From: Paracyclopina nana
Taxonomy: Eukaryota; Arthropoda; Copepoda; Cyclopoida; Cyclopettidae
Assembly (NCBI GenBank): GCA_019096065.1
Contig: JAGUCH010000004.1
Coordinates: 4,030,001-4,094,000 of the forward strand
Length of the DNA: 64,000 nucleotides
Direction: 5' to 3'
In this document: piece by piece, positions 20,981-31,670 of the stretch
How positions within the stretch are numbered: the stretch's first letter is position 1
Layout: every line of letters begins with the position of its first letter
Notes under the pieces: model-generated
Told to the model about the DNA's origin: nothing
Databases searched by the model: none
What the model saw: the letters and a program-made list of their open reading frames with translations, nothing else
Translations under genes and position numbers: made by a program

Positions 20981-22062
20981 ATGGATTGGTTATTGAATCG
21001 ACCACTGTTGTGCTTCCTAGTCTTATCACACTGCCATTTGGCGGAAAATTTTGATCCCTTGTCGATGACAATCGGTGGAGCATTAGTTAGCGGTGGTTTA
21101 TATATGATGAAGAATGGCCTTCTATGTCAGATGTACGAGTGTTGCCCAAGTCCTCATTGGGTGTCGCACAATGTGACAAAGTTCGACGAGCTTTTTGATG
21201 CTCATGTTTATGGACAGCATATTGCCAAGGAAGTGTTGCGAAAGTCTTTGAAAATTCATCTGAGAAGAGCGAGACGAAGCAAAGCCTTGGTTATGAGTTT
21301 TCACGGACCAACTGGGACGGGTAAAAACCTTGTGGCAAGCCTCATTGCCAAAAGTATCTATCGACAAGGCATGAAAAGCCAGTACGTCCACATGTTCTCT
21401 TCAACTGTCGACTTCCCAAATGAGTCAAAGGTGGACATTTACAAAGTAAAAGCAATGGGTGTTTAACTATCGTTTATTACCTAACAGCAATTTCTTTTTA
21501 GCTGGATGTACAAAAGAAAGTGGTCGAGTTAGCGTCAAACTGCAAACAATCTTTGTTTATCTTCGATGAGGTAGACAAGATGCCTCTAGGTCTTATTGAT
21601 GCCATCAAACCTTTCATTGACTTCCATGAACATGTCCATGGCGTTGACTACCGTGAAGCAATTTTTATATTTTTGAGCAACACCGGGGGAACCGCCATCA
21701 ATGAAATAGCCTTGGAAGCTTGGCAAAATGGGAGGCACAGAACCGATGTTCAGCATAGCGAGCTTGAAAGGCTAGTCAAATCTGGTGCCTTTAATGAAAT
21801 TGGGGGCTTGCAGCATAGCTCACTCATCGAGAAGAGCCTGGTTGACATTTATGTACCATTTTTACCATTGGAAAGGCAGCATGTCAAGCAGTGCATCCAA
21901 GACTATGCCAAAAGCCTCAATCTCACCCAAGAGATAACGTCTGACCAAGTCGATTCGATTTGTGATGCCCTTGACTTCCTTCCTAATGGCTATCAGGTGT
22001 ACTCTGCCACGGGTTGTAAAACAATTGAAGCTAGAGTTGACATGCTTCTTGAAGATTTATGA
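20981..22062 (+). CDS. Torsin-family AAA+ ATPase
   Basis: Exons 20981-21445 and 21502-22062 join in phase 0 to 341 residues, close to the usual torsin length. An N-terminal hydrophobic signal (PLLCFLVLSHCHLAENF) targets the ER lumen. Walker A is GPTGTGKN at 109-116, with the Asn typical of torsins in place of Thr/Ser. Walker B is LFIFDEVDKM at about 173-182. Sensor 1 is FLSNTGG and the C-terminal sensor 2 is TGCKTIEARVD, with the conserved GCK. Torsins act in the ER and nuclear envelope with LAP1/LULL1-type cofactors. Several cysteines near the N-terminus (CQMYECC) fit the family. The gene follows GPX4 on the same strand, about 350 bp away. Confidence 0.9.
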
Positions 22063-22166
22063 AAATAGTCACTCTGCACTGGTAACTCTGCTCGCAGCTC
22101 AATTTTGTAAACAAACAGTGAATTAAAAAAATTCGTGAACGCGCTGCTCGTTACTAAAAAAGCGAG

Positions 22167-23179
22167 ATGTTGTCAGGTTTGCGGAGCATTCGTTCATTTT
22201 GTCCTGCTCCGCTTGTGAAGCAGTCAAAGCTTATTAGTTCAGACGTATCTGTGATTCCTGACGACAAAGATGTCGGCACGAACGAGTCGACAATGCCGAA
22301 AAGGCGTGAAAAAGCAGATCCTCTGTTTCATTCGCGTCAAGACTTCTTTTCCAAGTACCCGCCATTGACCCCCACGCGTTTCCGTGAGGCATGGGTAGAA
22401 GATTTGTCCGAAGCTGGCGATGACAGTTCTAGTGAGCTCATGAGCCTACATCCAGATATCTGGGGCGTTAAACCGAGACTGGACATAATTTATGCTAACA
22501 TTGAGTGGCAACGCTGGTACAAACGTGTCGACTACGAATATGTAAAGGATCGCTATGAGATGGAATACCATAGAACCAGGAGACCTTGGCCTCAAAAGGG
22601 AACTGGCCAAGCGAGGCATCGAACCAAAACGTCTCCCATATGGATTCAAGGTGGTAAGGCTCATGGTAACAAAGGTCCAAGGACTTACTTTCACATGATA
22701 CCCTACAACCTACGAGTATGGGGCTTGGTGCACACACTCAGTGCCAAATTTGCCCAAGAGGATGTGAGGATTGTTAGCAACCTAGAAATACCGACTGACG
22801 ACCACAAATATGTCGAAAAGCTCATCGATGCTCGAGGGTACTTTGTCTACTCATTTTGAATTATTCTTTGGAATCAAAAGTTTGTTTCAGGTGGGGCCTT
22901 TCCACTCTATTTGTTGACGTTAACGATGAGTTTCCGAGAAACCTAACAGCTGCAACCATGCCCATCTTGCATGTCAACTTGATGCCAGCCTTTGGTCTCA
23001 ACGTTCATGACATGCTCAAGCATAAGACATTGGTCATGACCAAAGCAGCAGTGGAGCATGTTGAGGATCGGATTCTTTTTGCCCAAAGGAGAATGGACTG
23101 CATTGAGAAAAAGCAGAGCGCAAGCATGGTGCCTAACTACGAAATGCCGTACCATAATTCAACAGGGTCCCTAGCATAA
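22167..23179 (+). CDS. MRPL4: Mitochondrial large-subunit ribosomal protein uL4m
   Basis: Exons 22167-22837 and 22891-23179 join as GG|G to 319 residues. The N-terminus is basic and serine-rich, consistent with a mitochondrial presequence. The L4 core shows HPDIWGVKPRLDIIYANIEW, then the rRNA-binding loop RPWPQKGTGQARHRTKTSP, GNKGPRTYF and LSAKFAQEDVRIV. The second exon carries GLNVHDMLKHKTLVMT, typical of the MRPL4 C-terminus. It is a structural protein of the mitoribosome. The stop codon TAA (23177-23179) is part of the poly(A) signal AATAAA (23178-23183), so the 3' UTR is very short. The gene is convergent with ERH. Confidence 0.93.
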
Positions 23180-23329
23180 TAAAGTCACTTTTTTACGAAT
23201 TCTTAGTTTATTCATTATAAACTTCAAAGCAGTGGCTGTAGTACTTTCAGGAATCTTTTAACTCAGAGAAATGCAATTGAAAACAGAAAAGGGTGGCGCG
23301 AATAAAGTAGCAGGAGGGCAAAGGTCATT

Positions 23330-23635
23330 TCACTTTGACGCTTGCCTCCGCAGCAAAATGTAGATTTTCTCTTTGATCCAGTCCTTGTTGTAAGGTGCGT
23401 ATGTGTTTGAGCTCCTTTGGTAAACGAGGCAGCTGAGGTCGGCCAATTGGTCGATGAAGTCAAAGAGCTGCGAAATGTCGTAGGTGATCGATGGAATATT
23501 GGGATTCTGCCGCTTCAAGTGTTCCTCGTACATTTTGCAAACACCCTCCATACACTCGTTAACTGACTCGTAGTCAGAGTATGTGCGAGTTTCTGGATGC
23601 TTTCCAGGCTGCACGAGTAAGATTGTGTGGCTCAT
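23330..23635 (-). CDS. ERH: Enhancer of rudimentary homolog
   Basis: This single coding exon gives 101 residues, very close to the 104 of vertebrate and insect ERH. The hallmark blocks are all present: [59 protein letters not shown] and [21 protein letters not shown] is a small conserved dimeric nuclear protein that partners RNA-processing factors, including in piRNA and mRNA decay complexes. A minus-strand AATAAA lies near 23213-23208. The gene is convergent with MRPL4 (150 bp between stop codons) and divergent from SETD3. Confidence 0.97.
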   Translation of the reverse strand: MSHTILLVQPGKHPETRTYSDYESVNECMEGVCKMYEEHLKRQNPNIPSITYDISQLFDFIDQLADLSCLVYQRSSNTYAPYNKDWIKEKIYILLRRQASK

Positions 23636-23639
23636 TTTC

Positions 23640-24331
23640 GAACTGGAATAAAGACAAAATCACCAGGGTGCTTGTCAAGAAATATTTAGGAGCTATCTAC
23701 CTATAAATGACCGAGTTAAGTTACGTCTCCAATCGCTGCCTCTCCCGATTTCACGAAATAAATATATTTCTTGTTGTTTTGCTTTCCAGCCCTCAGCAAC
23801 GCTTGAGACAAAAGTTATCTGAGTGAGATAAGCGAAATAAGAGGGAAAGCTTCGAGAAAACGCCACTTTTGGCATATTTTCAGCTGAAGAAATCCTGTGG
23901 TTTCCCCACAGAATTCTATTTAGCCTGGCAGCAGGATCAATGCCGGCGAAATCCACAGCTCTCTATGACGGCCGTCTATTTTTATCACAGATGTTTTGCC
24001 TGCATTGAGCTACAATTTTTCAGGCCAATCGGTAAGCAAATCAATTTCAAAATAGAATGCTGCTTTCCAATCGTCAACATACACTAATCAACGAAATGTA
24101 CAATGAGATTTAATCAATATTTTTGCTGAGTAATTCTACGATCACTCTTATTTAGTCAGATATTGTAAGTCGGAAAGAAGAGATTGTCTTAAATACGAGC
24201 TTGTAATTAGCTGGGACTTGTAAGGTGCAAAACTAGCAAATACTGGAACTGCTAAAAACGCGAGGTGACACCCGGCCATCAAATTACATTTTTTGCCCAA
24301 AAATACTTAAAAAGTTCTGGTCACCTTCATC
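23640..24331. promoter_or_regulatory. Divergent ERH/SETD3 upstream region
   Basis: About 690 bp separate the two divergent start codons. Both promoters must lie here or overlap it. A 72-codon plus-strand frame near 23869 shows no motif. No TATA box is placed convincingly for either gene. Confidence 0.4.
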
Positions 24332-25913
24332 ATGGGTCGTAGGGGACATAATAAGAAGGGGAGAAAAGTGGGCGAAAGTGACACTTTAACCAATGAAGAA
24401 CTCATGGAGTCCTTGGGCATGTTTCAGCCCATGCCACCCAACAAAAGAGCCGAGCTTAATTTGATTGTGGAAAAGCTACTCAATCTGTCATCCAACTACA
24501 CTCATGATGATCCTTCCACTACCACCAAGCTGTATGCCGAATATGAAGAAATCTACGCCTTGGTGCAAAAGGTGCGCAACATAGAAACGCAATGCAACAT
24601 GAACAGAAGGCTGCAAGGCCCAAGAAGAGTCCACATCAAGAATTTCCATGAATGGCTCACCAAATATGGAGCTGTCATAGACGGAGTGGACATCTTCGAC
24701 TTTGGCACTCAAGGCCTAGGCTTGAGAGCTACCAAGGACTTGAAAAAGGGAGACCTCGTCATCTCGATTCCTCGCAAAGTTTTCATGTCTTCCGAGACTG
24801 CAAAAAGCTCGAGCTTGAGTGCATTGATTGAAAAGGATCCAATGCTCCAAAGAATGCCAAATGTGGCCTTGGCACTTCACCTGTTGGTCGAGAAAAATTC
24901 ACCTGCCTCGTTCTGGGAGCCTTACATCAACATGCTGCCCTCCTCATACACCACTGTCCTCTATTTTACCCCAGATGATTTCAAAGAGCTTCGAGGATCT
25001 CCTGCATTGGAGGATGCGTTGAAGCAATTCAAATATGTGGCCAGGCAATATGCTTACTTTTATCGCAAGTTCCAGTCCATGATTTTGAGGGATTATTTCA
25101 CGTTTGACGAGTACAGATGGGCGGTGTCCACAGTCATGACCAGGCAAAATCAGGTAGGAGTGAAAATGATGAATGCAATAGTCCATTACTCCATGGCTCA
25201 TTACCTTCTAGGTTCCTGCAACTGAAGATTTGACGCAAAGCATTAATACTTTGATTCCCTTTTGGGACATGGCTAACCATGACAATGGGGAAATGTCCAC
25301 AGATTTCGATGACGAGAAACATGCCACCCTATGCATGGCTAATAAGGACTTTGCTAGTGGGCAACAGTTCACCATCTTTTATGGTGTTCGAGCCAACATT
25401 GACCTCCTAGTTCATAATGGATTTGTGTTTGACAGCAATCAAGACGACTGTTTGACGCTCAAACTGGGCATTAGCAAGAATGACCCGTTAGCTGCTGAAA
25501 GGGCCAGCTTCCTAGAGGAGATGAATGTGTCTAGAACAGGCCTTTTCTTCATAGGAAAGCAGCTACCAGAGAAGCCCTTGGATCCCGCATTGCTGGGCTT
25601 TCTTAGAGTTATCTGCCTGACAAAGGATGAAGTTGAAACCTTGAAAGGCAACTCGGAGCGAATCAAGTCCTTGCTAGAGGACCGTCCTCTCGAGTGTGTT
25701 CCCGAGCTTGACAAAAGAGTTTATAAATATTTGGAGACGCGTTGTCAGTTATTAGTCAAGAGTTATCCTACTTCCCTCGAAGAGGACAAGGAATTGTTGA
25801 AGAAAGACGATTTGAGTCAGAAGCAATATTTTTGCTATCTCTTGCGTAGCAAAGAAAAGGAAATGCTATATGGTGCTATCGACTATTGCAAATTTAAGCT
25901 AACCTCTCTATGA
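24332..25913 (+). CDS. SETD3: Actin-histidine N-methyltransferase SETD3
   Basis: Exons 24332-25153 and 25212-25913 join in phase 0 to 507 residues. The order matches SETD3: a short basic N-terminus, helices, then a split SET domain. GLGLRATKDLKKGDLVISIP opens the SET domain. RQNQVP at 271-276, FWDMANHDNG at about 291-300 and FYGVRANIDLLVHNGFVFD complete the cofactor and histidine-binding site. A Rubis-subs-bind C-terminal domain follows. SETD3 methylates actin at His73. The protein is shorter than the roughly 594-residue human form because of a reduced C-terminal tail. The only intron lies exactly after the RQNQ motif. It is convergent with the caspase gene. Confidence 0.93.
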
Positions 25914-26156
25914 ACAAACTGACTTTGTTGTAGTCATCATCTATGTCACTTACCCTAATTCGCACAATGTTAATTTATACCATATATTATACACTGCTTC
26001 CTAATTAATTGATTACTATTAACAAATTTTACACTCAACGGCCAATAAAACCTGTTGTTCAATACCAAATGATTTGCAATTCATTTATTATTATATCATT
26101 GAATGGTAACAATTACGAGCGCATTTCAAATGTAGGAAAGCAAAGCTTCATCACGT

Positions 26157-27296
26157 TCACATACATCTGCAATTTTCCTTACTCTTGGATTGAGCAGCAG
26201 ACTTGTTGCGATGATCACCAGAATTAGTTTCGTTGTTGGTAACCTCAGTTTTCTTGAGCTCTTGACATTGCTTATTAGTGCTTAGCGGAATAGACTTAAG
26301 GTAAATTTTTCTAATCAGAGTATCCTGTTTCAGAGGGATTTGTTTCTTCTTGTCGAGGGCAGGTGTGTCTGGCATCACGGATTCCTTGTATACTGCCACA
26401 ATGAAGGACACACGGGTGAGGACGGATATCAAATCTTCGTGCTGATCTGACTCATCCAGTTCACGACAGAGGCTTTGAATGAACCAGCTTCCCTTGGTTT
26501 TAGAACGGAATGAGTAATGACCGGAGAAAGAAGCCGAGAAAATCAGCAAATCACTGTAGTTAGGAATGCAGTATGGAGAACTGCTTATGGAGCTATCAGT
26601 GGACGTGTGCCTAGTTCTTCCTCCCGAGGATGACACCATGGTACCTCCATCAATGTTATCCCCTTGACATGCTTGGATAAAGATCATTTTAGGCTTGCCA
26701 GCCAAATTGCGGCAAACGTCCGGAAGCAGCTCCTTGACAATGGTCTTGTTCAGCTTGTAATTGGAATCATAGGCATACAAGAGCCCATCTTCTTCACCAT
26801 GCGAAAGAATGAACAGAGCAAGGCATGACAAGTTTTTCCTGCTTTGAACAGCAAACAGCAAGTTCTTGATGTCTTCAACCTTGAGGTTATCATAGACTTC
26901 CACCTGGAAATTCAGCTTTTGAAAAGTGTCCTCGATGGCCTGGACATCACGATCAGTTCCACATCTTTGGGGCATCCTCTCATGTTGGTATTTCGAGTGA
27001 TTCAACACAATAGCGAGCCTTTGACCATCATCCAAGTTGTAAAAGAGGCTGTTTTTACCGGTGCCAATTTCAATTGGAGGTAGATCACGATAACGAGGAA
27101 GATGCGACTGGTAGGGGCCTAGATTGAATCCTTGAGCATCGCTTTCATCTTGGGAAGGTGGGCCTTCAGTTGGTGTAGAAATGGTTGTGCCTGAAGGACT
27201 TGTCTTAACAGGCGAAGCAGGCATGTCGCCGTAGACGTTAGCTGATTTACTGCTCGAGATTTCGACATGAATTCCATCAGTTACATCACTAGCCAT
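26157..27296 (-). CDS. Effector caspase with CaaX-like C-terminal tail
   Basis: This single coding exon gives 379 residues. Residues 1-75 form a short acidic/serine prodomain without CARD or DED. The p20 domain has the catalytic His at about 166 (FILSHGEEDG) and Cys at about 210 (FIQACQGDNIDGG, the form seen in arthropod executioner caspases). A linker rich in Ser and Thr with candidate Asp cleavage sites follows. The p10 domain includes LLIFSASFSGHYSFR and KGSWFIQSLCREL, which form the substrate pocket. It is an executioner caspase of the caspase-3/7/drICE group. About 45 residues extend beyond the usual end of p10. They are lysine- and asparagine-rich and finish NCRCM, a cysteine three residues from the end. 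Confidence 0.92.
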   Translation of the reverse strand: MASDVTDGIHVEISSSKSANVYGDMPASPVKTSPSGTTISTPTEGPPSQDESDAQGFNLGPYQSHLPRYRDLPPIEIGTGKNSLFYNLDDGQRLAIVLNHSKYQHERMPQRCGTDRDVQAIEDTFQKLNFQVEVYDNLKVEDIKNLLFAVQSRKNLSCLALFILSHGEEDGLLYAYDSNYKLNKTIVKELLPDVCRNLAGKPKMIFIQACQGDNIDGGTMVSSSGGRTRHTSTDSSISSSPYCIPNYSDLLIFSASFSGHYSFRSKTKGSWFIQSLCRELDESDQHEDLISVLTRVSFIVAVYKESVMPDTPALDKKKQIPLKQDTLIRKIYLKSIPLSTNKQCQELKKTEVTNNETNSGDHRNKSAAQSKSKENCRCM

Positions 27297-29227
27297 GTTG
27301 GTTTGCTTGATTGCTATGGAGATGAGCAGGAAAGCTTTTCTTCAATTCATACCTGGCAAATCATATGTCATTCAGCATGACACGACAAATTCGAGATGAG
27401 CCACAAAATTCACTCTGCCAAGAAATCTCATAGGGTGTTGCTAAGGTGTTGCAACTTGACTAACAGTTGTTGGTGAATTGATCGAAATTCGAAAATCGTC
27501 AGTGGACCGAATGTGACAACAATCATCATTGGATTTCATGCTACTGAAATCTTCGTCATTTGAATTTTGAATTGATGTAGAAGACATTATTTCTGTGAAG
27601 ACTTCGAGGCTGTTTTGGGAAAAGTGAAGCAAATTTTGTTCCTAATAAGGCCTAAAAGTTGCGCACTCCACTCTCGCGGAAAAAATATTTCTCGCAAGTA
27701 TTCTACTTTTATCGCCCAACCTTTTCGCATTTTTCTTCAGCGGTAGATGCAGTATGTTGTAATAAATGCTTATCATGTTCTTTCTCTTCATGGATTCCTT
27801 CTCGCTGCTATGGTGAGCACTTTTTCTGCTTTTTCATCATTACTTTTATGGTGTGTGAGCATGAGAATAATTATCCCCCGCTCTCTGTTTACTCACGGAG
27901 AACCATTTTGGCACAGAGGCCACACACAACTTTGGGGTGATTGATATTTCTCTCATGAATGAAGCATTTTTACGAGCCAACAGTTGCTGAAAGAATGAAC
28001 TGAAGCCACTCAAGTTAACTACAGCATGTTGCGTCAAAATGCGATTACTGGCCAGTCCCTCGGGCCTTTTTTGCCGCAGCTAGCCTTGAAAAACGATATA
28101 CATAATCCACTATGTCCACACATAAAATCTAATTGAAATATGGTGGTTGTCCGCTCGCAGCCAATCAAAAACTTATTGCAAATAGGAGTGTTGGTTTTAG
28201 AAAGCAAGTTTTGTGATCCAGTTTTTTTTTCTGACAGTAATTTTATTGCCTGAAGCCGAATTCCCCTCAGTTGTTTTTCCCTGCCATGAGCGAGTGCCAT
28301 CATCATCATGTCTTTCTCCAATATTTTTCTAGAGCATTTGGGCTCCCTACGTTGTTCAAACTTCAGCTTGGCATACTTCTCAAAATGGCCACAGGGTATT
28401 TTGTAAAACGGCCTTTACTGTATGTAGATAGAAGTACTTATGTACCGCAGACAGCCAATACTCTAATTAAGTTACCGTCAGTCCTTACGAGCCATTTAAG
28501 AGCCATTTACCTTCAGCAGAAGCTTCTATTCATTGCGAGTGAGTGACGCTTCTCACTTGTTTATTCCATTAAGCAAACTAGCTCCAATGCTAAATATAGC
28601 AAAAACTATCATATTAGCCTGCAAAATGAGTAGTATACTCACCGAATTCCCCTGCGAGATAAATTGGAGCTTGACGGCTTGCGAAAAAACTATGGTCTAT
28701 AATTGTTTTATAGATCCTGAAAAAGACCCAATGTGCACTGTTCAGAGTACATTACAATAACTTTACTTGTCTGCTCTCACAACGCACTACTTTCCCCCAT
28801 GTGTCTTGATAATTACTGACATTTCACATGATCATAGCATCTTTTATTCATCATGCCAGTACACTCAAGAATACACTATAATGTAGCTACTGGCATACGT
28901 TTCCAAGCAATAATGTTCCCCCAGCACAAAAAGCCTTTTAAGGCATCCTTGTTTGTGTATAGTTCACAAAAAGATGGTTATCATCTCCCACAATGCAATG
29001 CACATAATGGGTGACTTCTTGCACCGCCAAGATTAATCGGCATAATTTGTTACTCAAACAACAAAAACTCTCCTCCCATGGGATCGCCCATCCATAGCTA
29101 AAAGTGAAAGGCCCTGCTTTTACCAAGTTTGGTCGATGATATGAGAAGCTCAGCCGCAGCAGCGATCGCCGAGCAAGTTGCAGCATAACAACAATGGAGA
29201 GATCATCATCGCCATTCTAAAATAAGC
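27297..29227. other. Intergenic region, one weak small reading frame
   Basis: The minus strand has an ATG frame at 27584-27441 (MSSTSIQNSNDEDFSSM.. to ..VSQVATP, 47-48 residues) upstream of the caspase. It could be an upstream frame in the caspase leader or a small gene; nothing identifies it. The rest shows no supported gene. A short plus-strand upstream ATG frame at about 29203 precedes the next gene. Confidence 0.3.
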
Positions 29228-30378
29228 ATGCCGTCCTCCACTACCAAGAAAAAGGCAACTTCGAGCAACTGCTTGGCTTCCCGGATGAGATCTGTGTCCC
29301 TGGAGGATCACGGCGAACAGGAGAGCGAGAGGAGGGCTAAATTGGTCTCACAATCTCACCAAAACTATCAGCCCATGTCGAAGGGCATGCGGTCACTGCT
29401 GTGGCAAGAGGGTTGGGAGCAGAGGTGCCAAAGGAAGCAGAATGGCTTCAACCATTTCAAGCTGGAGTGGGTCGTGCCTACGGATCGAGGGTAAGAATGC
29501 CAGACAGAGGTAGCTGCTGCTCTTCCATTTCAATGTGCTCGCGTGAAGGATGACCCACTTTTTGCAAAAGATGAAAGTGATGAATGCATCCTTTTAAGGC
29601 CGTTGCAGTGGAGCCAAAAATACTCACATAAACATAAATTAGAGCGTAGTATGCCCACTTGATGGGTTAAAACAGCATAAATCGTTACTATATGAGTTTA
29701 CTTACTCCAAGCACCCCCCGCAAACATTTGCTGCAGTTATACACTTCAAATAGGATTTGATTTCAGATAACAGCTTTCATTTCGCTTCAAAGTTCAAGAT
29801 TGCAATATGAGCAATTAATCAAGATTTTACAGAGTCCATTAAAAAACTTAAATTAATTTCAGCTCGGAGCAAATGCAAAACGTAATCAAGGGGCTACACT
29901 TGCTCATTTGTGCTGGCAGCGTTTGCTGCGCTGCAAAATTGTTTTCTTTAATGTCCAGCTAGTTGACATTTTGTGGGGAAAATAGGCCACTTTTCTTGTT
30001 TCTTCTAGCGTTGGTCGACGTCGTCAGCCTCCAGAGGTGGGCCTGAGGAAGAAATATTATTCCACACGAGCTCCGGATGACGATCACGGCCTTTTGGAGC
30101 CTCTAAATTTGCCCCCCACGAAGGTCGAAGAAAAACGCATTCGCCTTCTACGCTTGTATGAGAGACGCGAAAAAAAGCGCATGGACGCCAAAATGAGTGA
30201 GGCCAAAAAAATGGTCGAAGCAAGCGAGAAAAGCCCGGTTGCATTCATTTCAGAATACGAGAAAAATAGGCTCAATAATGGAAAGTCGCACATTGAAATG
30301 CCCACGTGTTCGAATGGAATTTTGACCTCGAGGTCTCTGCTTCCACCTGGAGCTACATTACGTGGCACGAATAAATAA
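29228..30378 (+). CDS. Unrecognised basic 210-residue protein
   Basis: Exons 29228-29490 and 30009-30378 join as GG|C (GTAAGA donor, TTCTTCTAG acceptor) to 210 residues. The N-terminal third is basic and serine-rich (STTKKKATSSN, RMRSVSLEDHGEQ) and contains SLLWQEGWEQRC and HFKLEWVVPTDRG. The second exon starts VGRRRQPPEVGLRKKYYSTR, passes PLNLPPTKVEEKR and forms a highly charged helix (RLLRLYERREKKRMDAKMSE). It ends GATLRGTNK. Coding is supported by the clean splice, the stronger codon bias than flanking DNA and the helix-like charge pattern. I know no family with this arrangement. Upstream exons are possible because no promoter is evident. Confidence 0.55.
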
Positions 30379-31181
30379 ATGACGCTAGGCTTTATACGTT
30401 GCCATGATGCTTATATTATTACTTCTTTCATCATAGTTCCTAATCCTGTTTTGCTATGCAGTATAGTATAAAAATCGTGTGTCAACTGTTTTAATCTTTT
30501 GACGTCGCGCGCGCGCGTGCACTCGGCTTAAAAATATGCTAAGTGAAAGCCTGGGAGATTTCTATCTCATTTTCTGCTCTTTTTTAAGAGACTTTGACTT
30601 CTACCGTGTTCACGGTGGGATTGTCGGATAATTTTGTACAGGGCTCGAAAAAAATAATGGGCAGTCATTTATTTCCAATTCCGAGCAAAATCACCATGTG
30701 GTGGAACTGTAATAAAATTCCACTCAGGCCAAGTGGGCAAGCTGTGGCCTATAAAAAAATAATAAAGTGGCAAAAAAATTACTTCAACTCCGTAAAGCCC
30801 ATAAAAGCCCCAGTAGATTAATAAGGCCTGATTTTAGAAGGAATATTTCCTCAGTGTCCCATCAATCATATTTTTTTGTTAATGAGAAATTCTTGGCTTT
30901 AATATGCAAGGAATTTGGCATTACAAAGTATATTCAAAAATATGCTTTCAGCTACTTTATGTATTCACAGTTTTGTCCGTTAAATTGTGCACACTGATCC
31001 ATTACAACTCAGCATTTCTGCAATATGTATTGCAGGTTTTTGTAAGCTCTAAGATATGCAGCACTTTTTAAAAAAGCCTAATTGTTGAAAGTAGTGAAAG
31101 AATAGCATATTGTAAAACAATGTAGTATTATTGTTTTGGCATTAGGGACTTTATACGGATCTCCTGGGGAAAATCCTCTTA
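30379..31181. other. Intergenic, no gene seen
   Basis: AT-rich sequence with a short CG run (GCGCGCGCG near 30507). Reading frames are short and lack features. It ends at the TTA target site of the following MITE. Confidence 0.5.
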
Positions 31182-31667
31182 TGCCCTGTTCATCTACAAC
31201 GACTATTCCAGTCGTAACTTCAGGAGTCTAACAAAAATTTGTCGTTATTCTATAGCGACTAAAATTGCCTTAAGTCAGCGTAAGACCAGTCGTTAGCATA
31301 CAAATCCGGTAAGCGAGTCGGTCAAGTTAAGCGCTTGCTAGCTAGGGTTGACTAAATTAACTTTGTTTTGGCTTTGTTCAAGGGCTAACCTTCGAAACCT
31401 ATGTTGTTTTAGTCTGTCCTAACGTAAGAATGAGTCTGACAGCAAGTAAAGCCGGCCTGCTAGGGCCGACTAAAACATTCTGTAAGGTCTGTCATTAGGG
31501 GGATTCTTTCCAAAGTTGCATTAGTTTAGTCAATCCTAGAGGCATCGACAACATAACACCAGCTCTTAAAAACTACGACAGCTAATAGAAATTCGCGGAG
31601 CCACGACAACTTTTTTCGTAGGGTAAGGCAAGAAAGTTACGAAAAAGTAGAGTAGATGAACAGGGCA
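31182..31667. mobile_element. PIF/Harbinger-type MITE with TTA target duplication
   Basis: The element is 486 bp and begins TGCCCTGTTCATCTAC. It ends with the exact inverse GTAGATGAACAGGGCA. TTA flanks both sides (31179-31181 and 31668-31670), matching the 3-bp TWA duplications of PIF/Harbinger elements. The inverted similarity extends imperfectly inward (TCGTAACTTCAGG on the left against TCGTAACTTTCTTG inverted from the right). No coding capacity. Confidence 0.8.
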
Positions 31668-31670
31668 TTA

